Below are positions 7,595 to 11,891 of a stretch of 11,891 nucleotides of DNA, piece by piece. The stretch is from an uncultured Oscillibacter sp. GTDB taxonomy: Bacteria > Bacillota > Clostridia > Oscillospirales > Oscillospiraceae. The stretch's first letter is position 1; every line of letters starts with the position of its first letter. The stretch is from NCBI RefSeq assembly GCF_910587525.1, contig NZ_CAJULS010000073.1, positions 1 to 11,891 of the forward strand. The letters are read 5' to 3'. The notes beneath the pieces were generated by a model, which saw only the letters and a program-made list of their open reading frames with translations, searched no databases and was not told the origin of the DNA. The translations under genes were made by a program, and so were the position numbers.

Positions 7595-8364
7595 GAAACT
7601 GGAAAAACTGGCTGGCCCCCATTTTCACCTGCTTGACGGTGGTGGCCCTGGCGCTGCTGCCCCTGCGGCTGTCCATGCTCCAGGACAAAACCCTCACCGG
7701 TACCGTCCACACCGAGCCGTTAGCAGAGGACAGCAACTTCCCGGCAAAGCCCCCGGAACTTCTCCGGCGGCTGCAGCTTCTGGCCCAGCAGAGAGAGTTT
7801 GCGGAAACCCTCACCATCATCGGCCAGGAGCTGGAGGGCTCCGCGCTGACAGAGAGCACAGAGCTGGGCCGAAGGGAATTGGCGGACCTGGTGGAATCCG
7901 GAGTCCTGCCGGAACATCTGAACCCGGACAACGCAGAACTTTTCGCCGGCAAAGTCTACCTGCGGGACCAGACGGACCTGTCTGGCGCCAGCTTCGTCAG
8001 GCTTGACGGCTATGACCGGGACTCCGGGGAGTACCATTCCTTGGTGCTGGACGCGGAGACGGAACTCCTGGTGGAGCTGGAGCTGGACTCGGTCTGGATT
8101 CTGAAAGCCCCGCTTCCAGACCCGGCCGCGCTGGGAGCGGCCTTTCTGGACCGGCTGGGACTGGAATACCAGGCCGTCAGCCATGACCCCCTCTTGGCCT
8201 GCTTCCGTCTCCAGGGGGCTCCAGTAGTATATTACGTCTCCATCAGCCACACCACTCTGCGTATCGCCCCCTGGCTGGACTGGGAGGCGCTGGAGCTCTC
8301 CGGGAGCTGGAACGAGGCCCTGGGCAGCGTTATGGACAGCAGCATAAGCGGAAATCGAACATGA
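7591..8364 (+). CDS. Unrecognised membrane-anchored protein co-expressed with the two-component system
   Basis: 257 residues, family not recognised. A hydrophobic segment at ~8-29 (LAPIFTCLTVVALALLPLRL) after a short basic start is an uncleaved anchor or signal peptide, leaving about 225 residues outside the membrane. That part is acidic and Leu-rich, with a helical beginning (PPELLRRLQLLAQQREFAETLTII split over two helices) and a likely beta-rich second half (VYLRDQTDLSGASFVRLDGYD, YHSLVLDAETELLVELELD). No enzyme motif is seen. The ATGA overlap with the kinase means translation is coupled, so a role in sensing, either as a periplasmic-type modulator of the kinase or as a target of it, is the best guess. 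Its stop codon overlaps the first half-site of the repeat array before the next gene. Confidence 0.8.
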   Translation: MRNWKNWLAPIFTCLTVVALALLPLRLSMLQDKTLTGTVHTEPLAEDSNFPAKPPELLRRLQLLAQQREFAETLTIIGQELEGSALTESTELGRRELADLVESGVLPEHLNPDNAELFAGKVYLRDQTDLSGASFVRLDGYDRDSGEYHSLVLDAETELLVELELDSVWILKAPLPDPAALGAAFLDRLGLEYQAVSHDPLLACFRLQGAPVVYYVSISHTTLRIAPWLDWEALELSGSWNEALGSVMDSSISGNRT

Positions 8365-8425
8365 TGCCGTTTTGATGGGAAAAGCTGTCCTTTTTGATGG
8401 AAAAACGCCGGAGTTCTGACGGGAA
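8362..8425 (+). promoter_or_regulatory. Phased TGATGG half-site array before the vanY-like gene
   Basis: Half-sites TGATGC (8362), TGATGG (8373), TGATGG (8395) and TGACGG (8417) start at offsets 0, 11, 33 and 55, all multiples of 11 bp. The last three sit in longer repeats with an exact 22-bp period: TTTTGATGGGA (8370), TTTTGATGGAA (8392) and TTCTGACGGGA (8414). All lie on the same DNA face, as expected for tandem OmpR-family dimers. A weak -10-like TACCAT at 8433-8438 lies 10 nt after the last half-site, a plausible activator-dependent promoter. The regulator of 5506-6162 is the obvious candidate binder because its own upstream region carries the same pair. Confidence 0.6.
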
Positions 8426-8458
8426 CAACCATTACCATGGGAACAGAATCTAAAAAAG

Positions 8459-8464
8459 AAGGAG
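8459..8464 (+). promoter_or_regulatory. Ribosome binding site fixing the start of the VanY-like peptidase
   Basis: AAGGAG lies 8 nt before ATG 8473. The in-frame ATG at 8437 has no such site, and if the half-site array marks the promoter it would lie before or at the transcript start. I therefore use 8473. Confidence 0.8.
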
Positions 8465-8472
8465 CTGTTCTC

Positions 8473-9408
8473 ATGTCTTCCAACCGTTCCTGCGTTGTAA
8501 AAGACTTTTCCCTCCCAAACCGGGAGTACCGCGTAGCCCCGGCCCGCTGCTGGGATGCGAATCTTATCAACCCCGCGCCGCCCCGGTGGGGCAAAAAGCG
8601 CCGCCGCTCCCTCCTGCCCCTCCTGCTGCTGGAGCTGGCCCTCTTTGGCAGCGGCTTCCTGCTGGGCCGCACCGCCCTGGCTCAGGAGCCCCCGGCGCAG
8701 GCGGCAGGCGTCTCTGTCTCCATTTTCGACCCGGAGTGCGGCGGCCGGACGGACGGCCTGATGCCGGAGCTTCCCGCCGGACAGGAGAACCCGGACTGGA
8801 CCGCCCTGGGCCGGAAGCCTGTTCTCTCCGTCTCCCCGGATGATTGGAACCTGATCCTGGTAAACTGGGAGAATCCCCTGCCGGAGGACTTCTCCATTCC
8901 CCGGCTGACCCAGCTGGCAAACGGCCACGCCATCGACAGCCGGGCCTACCCCGCCCTGCAAAGCATGATGGACGCCGCCCGGGCGGCGGGGCTCCAGCCC
9001 ACCATCTGCTCCTCCTACCGCACCCAGGCTAAGCAGGAGGAGCTGTTCCAAAACAAGGTTCAAAGACTTCTGGCGGAGGGATACGGCCGGACTGAGGCGG
9101 AGGAGCAGGCCGCCATGTGGGTGGCCCGCCCCGGCACCAGCGAGCACCAGGCGGGCCTGGCGGTGGACATTGTGGACAAGTCCTATCAGCTGCTGGACCG
9201 GGAACAGGAGGATACGGCAGTGCAGCAGTGGCTCATGGCCCACTGTGCTGAATACGGCTATATCCTCCGCTACCCAACGGACAAGGCCGCCCTCACCGGC
9301 GTGAATTACGAGCCCTGGCACTACCGCTACGTGGGCACGGAGGCCGCGGCGGAGATCATGGAACAGGGCATCTGCCTGGAAGAATATCTGGCGGAGATCT
9401 CCGGATGA
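8473..9408 (+). CDS. VanY/DacB-type D,D-carboxypeptidase (peptidase M15B), membrane-anchored
   Basis: 311 residues. A basic stretch (GKKRRR, 40-45) precedes one transmembrane anchor (~46-64), so the ~240-residue C-terminal domain lies outside the cell. The M15B zinc site is complete: H225 and D232 in SEHQAGLAVD, general base E280 and ligand H283 in EPWHYRYVG, with substrate-binding SYR at 181-183. Such enzymes remove the terminal D-Ala from peptidoglycan stem pentapeptides; VanY does so in glycopeptide resistance. No vanH/vanA/vanX-type genes are nearby, so resistance is not implied; wall maintenance or stress response is more likely. The phased repeat array upstream suggests control by the neighbouring two-component system. 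The long 45-residue cytoplasmic N terminus is a little unusual. A terminator follows directly. Confidence 0.92.
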   Translation: MSSNRSCVVKDFSLPNREYRVAPARCWDANLINPAPPRWGKKRRRSLLPLLLLELALFGSGFLLGRTALAQEPPAQAAGVSVSIFDPECGGRTDGLMPELPAGQENPDWTALGRKPVLSVSPDDWNLILVNWENPLPEDFSIPRLTQLANGHAIDSRAYPALQSMMDAARAAGLQPTICSSYRTQAKQEELFQNKVQRLLAEGYGRTEAEEQAAMWVARPGTSEHQAGLAVDIVDKSYQLLDREQEDTAVQQWLMAHCAEYGYILRYPTDKAALTGVNYEPWHYRYVGTEAAAEIMEQGICLEEYLAEISG

Positions 9409-9413
9409 CAAAG

Positions 9414-9439
9414 ACGGCGGGAGCATACGCTCCCGCCGT
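9414..9439. terminator. Hairpin terminator between convergent genes
   Basis: A perfect 11-bp stem, ACGGCGGGAGC (9414-9424) with GCTCCCGCCGT (9429-9439), closes an ATAC loop 6 nt after the vanY-like stop. It is followed on the plus strand by TGCTTTA and on the minus strand by CTTTGT, modest T-tracts. It lies between two converging genes and probably serves both. Confidence 0.82.
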
Positions 9440-9459
9440 TGCTTTACGATTCCATTTGC

Positions 9460-10836
9460 TTACAGCGAACACTTTCCCCGGGACATGTACCGCCCCTGGG
9501 GCTCTTTATCCAAAACTCTGCCGTTCTCCACGGCAAGGCCGCCCCGCAGCCACACCTGCCGGATACCGCCGGAGGTGACGAAGCCCTCGTACGGGTTGTA
9601 GTCCACGTTGGCCACACAGTCCGATCCCCGGATAACATGGCTGTCGCCGGGATCGTAGACCACGATGTCCGCGTCGCTGCCCGCCTGAAGCACGCCTTTC
9701 CGCGGAAACAATCCGTAGAGCCGGGCGGGGTTCTCGCACAGCAGCCTGCACATCTGGGCCTCCGTGATGCGCTTGGTGGCCACGCCGTAGGAGTAGATCA
9801 GCTCGCCCCTCGTCTCCACCCCGGGAAGGCCCCCGGGGATTTTCGTAAAGTCCTCCCGCCCAGCGTTCTTCTGTGCCAATGTGAAGGAGCAGTGGTCCGT
9901 GGAGACGGTCTGGATCTCCCCGTGGCGCAGCGCCCGCCACAGGTCGTGCTGTTCCCACTTCTCCCGCAGAGGCGGGGCGCAGACGTACCGGGCGGCGGTG
10001 GAGTAGTCGCCGTTGAAATACAGGCTGTTGTCCAGCAGCAGATACTGGGGGCAGGTCTCCACATAGACCTTCTGTCCCCGCCGCCGGGCCCGCTCCACCT
10101 CCTCCAGAGCCTCTTGACAGGTGAGGTGAACGATGATGACCGGGCAGTCCGCCGCCTGGGCGATGCGCAGCAGCCGGCCCACCGCCTCCGCCTCCGCCAG
10201 AGGCGGGCGGGTCAGAGGGTGGCTGGCAGGGGACAGTTCCCCGGCGTTCTTCCGCTCGGCGATCATGCCGTCAATGATCCCGGCGTTCTCACAATGGACG
10301 CCGCAGATGCCTCCCAGATGTTTCAGCTCCTTCAGAGCCCAGTACAAATCCCGGTCCCCCACCATCATGGCGGGATAGGTCATATACATTTTGAAAGACG
10401 AGATGCCCTTGGCGAACATATCCGGAAGCTCCGCCCGGATGGACTCGTTCCAGTCGTCGATGGTCATGTGGAAACCGTAGTCGCAGAAGGTGCGGCCGCC
10501 GGCCTTTTTATGCCACAGGTCCAGCCCGTAGTGGAGGCTCTCTCCCTTGTTGGGGCAGGCGAAGTCGATAACCGTGGTGGTGCCTCCCCGGAGGGCCGCC
10601 CGGCTGCCGGTGTAAAAATCGTCCGCCGTGGTGGTCCCGCACACGTCCAGGTCAAAGTGGGTGTGGGCGTCAATAAAGCCGGGGAACAGCAGGCAGTGCT
10701 CCACATCCACCACCGTGTCAGCGTCCTTACGGACGCTCCGTCCCACCTTCACGATTTTCTCGCCGTCAATCAGGACATCGGCCCGTTTCACGCCGGCGGC
10801 GGAGACCACGCTTCCGCCCTTCAAGAGAGTGCGCAT
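9460..10836 (-). CDS. Dihydropyrimidinase / D-hydantoinase family cyclic amidohydrolase
   Basis: 458 residues on the minus strand, ATG at 10836 with GGAGG (10844-10848) upstream. The amidohydrolase TIM-barrel metal site is complete: H58 and H60 (DAHTHFD), carboxylated K149 with Y154 (SSFKMYMTY), H181 (GVHCEN), H237 (VHLT) and D314 (STDHC). Spacing and the KMYMTY motif match dihydropyrimidinase/hydantoinase, not dihydroorotase or allantoinase. The reaction would be ring opening of dihydrouracil, hydantoins or related cyclic ureides in the cytoplasm. Length is typical. It is a single-gene unit with its own promoter, divergent from yjdF and convergent with the vanY-like gene; no other pyrimidine-degradation gene is in the window, so the natural substrate is open. 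Confidence 0.93.
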   Translation of the reverse strand: MRTLLKGGSVVSAAGVKRADVLIDGEKIVKVGRSVRKDADTVVDVEHCLLFPGFIDAHTHFDLDVCGTTTADDFYTGSRAALRGGTTTVIDFACPNKGESLHYGLDLWHKKAGGRTFCDYGFHMTIDDWNESIRAELPDMFAKGISSFKMYMTYPAMMVGDRDLYWALKELKHLGGICGVHCENAGIIDGMIAERKNAGELSPASHPLTRPPLAEAEAVGRLLRIAQAADCPVIIVHLTCQEALEEVERARRRGQKVYVETCPQYLLLDNSLYFNGDYSTAARYVCAPPLREKWEQHDLWRALRHGEIQTVSTDHCSFTLAQKNAGREDFTKIPGGLPGVETRGELIYSYGVATKRITEAQMCRLLCENPARLYGLFPRKGVLQAGSDADIVVYDPGDSHVIRGSDCVANVDYNPYEGFVTSGGIRQVWLRGGLAVENGRVLDKEPQGRYMSRGKCSL

Positions 10837-10870
10837 CGCCTTTCCTCCATTTCATAGATTAATTTCGCCT

Positions 10871-10899
10871 ATCATACCATGTTTCCCATGGAATTTCCA
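10871..10899 (-). promoter_or_regulatory. Promoter of the hydantoinase gene (minus strand)
   Basis: Read on the minus strand, TGGTATGAT gives an extended -10 (TATGAT, plus-strand 10871-10876), with TGGAAA (10894-10899) as a 4/6-match -35 at 17-bp spacing. It would start transcription near 10864, about 28 nt before the ATG. Confidence 0.6.
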
Positions 10900-10906
10900 G
10901 TACAAC

Positions 10907-10935
10907 TTGACCGCGGCGGAAAAATCTTTTATCAT
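10907..10935 (+). promoter_or_regulatory. Sigma-A-type promoter of the yjdF unit
   Basis: TTGACC (10907-10912) and TATCAT (10930-10935) are each 5/6 matches to the -35 and -10 consensus with a 17-bp spacer. The transcript would begin near 10942, leaving a leader of about 130 nt before the gene. Its -35 is 7 nt from the -35 of the divergent hydantoinase promoter. Confidence 0.72.
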
Positions 10936-10940
10936 TGAGA

Positions 10941-11070
10941 GCGCGGAGATAAAAACACGGCCCGGTCGGTAGTCCGGGCGGCCCCGGCCGGGGCTCAGTA
11001 ACCTGCCTCCTTGGTTGTCCGTTCTCCGGATATTTCGGGGACCACGCGTCCCCGCTTTAAGGAGGAAACT
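10941..11070 (+). promoter_or_regulatory. Structured 5' leader, probable yjdF riboswitch
   Basis: A ~130-nt leader lies between a good promoter and the yjdF ribosome binding site. Visible stems are GCCCGG/CCGGGC (10960-10965 with 10974-10979), the palindrome GCCCCGGCCGGGGC (10981-10994), AACC/GGTT (11000-11003 with 11013-11016), TCCG/CGGA (11018-11021 with 11027-11030) and CGGGGAC/GTCCCCG (11036-11042 with 11048-11054). The loop of the AACC/GGTT hairpin holds CCTCCTT (11006-11012), an exact complement of the AAGGAGG ribosome binding site at 11059-11065. The yjdF RNA motif is known upstream of yjdF genes and responds to azaaromatic compounds, acting on translation. I assign this from context and structure and cannot check the consensus base by base. 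Confidence 0.75.
11059..11065 (+). promoter_or_regulatory. Ribosome binding site of yjdF, target of the anti-Shine-Dalgarno
   Basis: AAGGAGG lies 8 nt before ATG 11074. It fixes the start: an in-frame TTG at 11011 would place 21 extra codons inside the structured leader, and the YjdF family begins at the conserved LTVYFEDPFW shortly after 11074. Confidence 0.88.
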
Positions 11071-11073
11071 GCC

Positions 11074-11493
11074 ATGGAAACCGGATACGCAAGGCTGACG
11101 GTCTATTTTGAAGACCCCTTTTGGGTGGGGCTCTTTGAGCGGGGCGGCGGCGGAACCTGGGAGGCCTGCAAGGTCACCTTCGGTCCCGAGCCCAAGGATC
11201 ATGAGGTGTACGCCTTCCTGCTGGAGAACCACCGCCGCCTGCAGTTCAGTCCGGCCATAGCGGGCCAGCCCCCGGCGGCGGCAGCCGCCAACCCCAAGCG
11301 CCGCCAGCGCCAGATCAAACGGCAGCTGGAGCGGCCGGGGTGCGGCACAAAGGCCCAGCAGGCCCTGGCAGCCCAGCAGGAACAGGGCAGAGAGGCGAAA
11401 AAGCACCGCACCCGGGAGGAACGGGAGGCGGAGCAGGCCCGTCAATTCGCCCTGCGCAGGGAAAAGCGGCGGGAGAAGCACAGAGGACATTGA
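11074..11493 (+). CDS. yjdF: YjdF family protein (DUF2992)
   Basis: 139 residues. The conserved core is seen in order: LTVYFEDPFWVGLFE (8-22), CKVTFGPEPKDHEVYAFLL (32-50) and NPKRRQRQIKRQL (73-85), followed by a long Lys/Arg/Glu helical tail (about 92-139). This is the YjdF (DUF2992) pattern and close to its usual length. The biochemical role is unknown; the family is linked to a riboswitch that senses azaaromatic compounds, so a role in coping with such compounds has been proposed. The very basic C-terminal half would suit nucleic-acid binding, but that is inference. Ala/Gln-rich linker sequence (AAAAAN) and the high charge are ordinary for a GC-rich host. Controlled by the leader upstream and closed by a strong terminator. 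Confidence 0.93.
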   Translation: METGYARLTVYFEDPFWVGLFERGGGGTWEACKVTFGPEPKDHEVYAFLLENHRRLQFSPAIAGQPPAAAAANPKRRQRQIKRQLERPGCGTKAQQALAAQQEQGREAKKHRTREEREAEQARQFALRREKRREKHRGH

Positions 11494-11512
11494 ACCCGCC
11501 GCCCAAGAAAGG

Positions 11513-11548
11513 CCGCCGTCCGGACGCTGTCCGGGCGGCGGTTTATTT
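11513..11548 (+). terminator. Strong intrinsic terminator of yjdF
   Basis: A 13-bp stem with a single G-T pair, CCGCCGTCCGGAC (11513-11525) with GTCCGGGCGGCGG (11529-11541), closes a GCT loop and is followed by TTTATTT. It begins 20 nt after the yjdF stop codon. Confidence 0.92.
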
Positions 11549-11748
11549 CCGTCATAAAAATCATAGTATACACAGAAATTGTGTATTGATTTTTACGCAG
11601 ATCCTGTGTAACCCGTGTATCTGGGCGGCACCGGAGCTTCCAAACGTCCGGAACAGCCGCCTCCGGCGGGAAAAAATTGCCGCCCGGACAACCTGTCCCG
11701 GCGACAGCCGTCCTCTTCCGCCCAATCTTCTCACACTATCAGCTCCCC
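11549..11748. other. Gene-free stretch with no recognised content beyond an inverted repeat
   Basis: Between the yjdF terminator and the fragments at the right end I see no convincing gene. Short open frames exist on both strands but lack ribosome binding sites and recognisable protein sequence. The start is AT-rich with repeated GTGTA words (11581, 11606, 11615) and a 14-bp interrupted inverted repeat; the rest is GC-rich like the host. Confidence 0.6.
11556..11594. repeat. AT-rich interrupted inverted repeat
   Basis: AAAAATCA (11556-11563) pairs with TGATTTTT (11587-11594), and ATACAC (11568-11573) pairs with GTGTAT (11581-11586), with an unpaired TAGT on the left and a 7-nt AGAAATT loop. 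Reading either way it ends in a T-run, so it could be a terminator for a gene entering from the right; it could equally be an operator. The inner ATACAC-N7-GTGTAT is operator-like. Confidence 0.55.
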
Positions 11749-11757
11749 TGGCTGCCA

Positions 11758-11820
11758 GCATATGATCGTACAGAGTTTATGCCCTGTATCGTCCGCAACA
11801 TGACGGATAACGAGGCCATC
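11758..11820 (+). pseudogene. ParB/Noc-like fragment
   Basis: In frame from 11758 the plus strand reads AYDRTEFMPCIVRNMTDNEA, resembling the ParB/Noc N-terminal domain just after the GHRR box, where family members read roughly MPVIVRDMTDDEATI. No GHRR box precedes it and the expected IMVDSNLQRE does not follow, so at most 21 codons are present. G+C falls to about half over the last 120 bases, unlike the host genes. It is a remnant or a mis-joined piece of an integrative conjugative element. Recognition is from memory of the family over a short stretch. Confidence 0.5.
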
Positions 11821-11891
11821 CCTGTCCTCACGGCTTGCCACGGCATAGTTGATGTCCTCAAACTTGAATGTCTTTGCGTACTTGTTCCTGC
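11821..11891 (-). pseudogene. VirB4/TraE-like conjugation ATPase fragment, cut by contig end
   Basis: On the minus strand the contig end reads RNKYAKTFKFEDINYAVASR then EDR, the N-terminal region of VirB4/TraE-type conjugation ATPases of clostridial integrative elements, which usually continue EDKEAMFL. Here similarity stops at about 11821, where the ParB-like piece on the other strand begins. The frame then runs on 31 codons (DGLVIRHVADD...) to a stop at 11728-11730, so a single unknown protein is an alternative. About 23 recognisable codons; G+C about 50%. Confidence 0.55.

Noticed and set aside
8362..8425. CRISPR array or plasmid replication iterons
   Set aside because: Repeats are only ~11 bp with 11-bp gaps and three to four copies, directly before a chromosomal-type gene, with no cas or rep gene. 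A regulator-binding array fits better.
8437..8472. Earlier in-frame ATG for the VanY-like gene
   Set aside because: There is no ribosome binding site before it, whereas AAGGAG sits 8 nt before the ATG at 8473.
7720..9426. 568-codon open frame on the minus strand across the accessory protein and VanY-like genes
   Set aside because: It spans an intergenic region and a terminator and opposes two genes with ribosome binding sites and, for VanY, a complete active site. Composition is that of a shadow frame.
9414..9439. Attachment site or insertion-sequence end
   Set aside because: The inverted repeat is a compact 4-nt-loop hairpin between convergent genes, which is the usual form of a shared terminator.
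9439..10857. 472-codon open frame on the plus strand
   Set aside because: It is the antisense of the hydantoinase gene, whose minus-strand translation has every metal ligand. The plus frame is low-complexity and begins in a terminator region.
11561..11761. 66-codon minus-strand open frame
   Set aside because: No ribosome binding site, no recognised sequence, and it runs through the AT-rich inverted repeat.

Overview
The window looks like an assembled contig from a GC-rich gut Firmicute. The coding sequences are clearly above 60% G+C by eye, ribosome binding sites are strong AGGAGG-type, and an MMPL exporter, a GLUG-repeat surface protein, OmpR-type two-component genes, a VanY-like peptidase, a hydantoinase-type enzyme and YjdF are all present. 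I would guess Oscillospiraceae (Flavonifractor/Dysosmobacter-like), but that is inference from style, not from a marker gene. Both ends are technically suspect: bases 1-43 are Illumina P5/TruSeq adapter, and the last ~140 bases join two unrelated fragments.

Layout. (1) 45-5388: a tightly coupled pair, a 5'-truncated RND/MMPL membrane exporter overlapping by 23 nt a 1154-residue secreted, membrane-anchored protein in which a ~410-residue helical domain splits a GLUG beta-solenoid. (2) 5389-5505: a spacer with a 9-bp stem-loop and a pair of TGATG half-sites 11 bp apart. (3) 5506-8364: a response regulator, a sensor kinase and a membrane-anchored extracytoplasmic protein of unknown family, spaced or overlapping as one operon. 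(4) 8362-9408: an 11/22-bp phased array of the same half-site, then a VanY-like D,D-carboxypeptidase and a strong hairpin terminator. (5) 9460-10836, minus strand: a dihydropyrimidinase/D-hydantoinase with a complete metal site. (6) 10871-11548: back-to-back promoters, then a structured leader (probable yjdF riboswitch) containing an anti-Shine-Dalgarno that matches the ribosome binding site exactly, then yjdF and its terminator. (7) 11549-11891: an AT-rich inverted repeat, about 150 bases with nothing recognisable, then short ParB-like and VirB4/TraE-like pieces in opposite orientation.

How the genes may work together. The MMPL/GLUG pair resembles an exporter with an extracytoplasmic partner. 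The two-component system next to it shares a putative binding motif with the VanY promoter region. This suggests that the regulator controls its own operon and vanY, a cell-wall (peptidoglycan stem peptide) response; whether it also controls the exporter cannot be seen because that promoter lies off the window. The yjdF unit appears to be separately controlled by an RNA switch.
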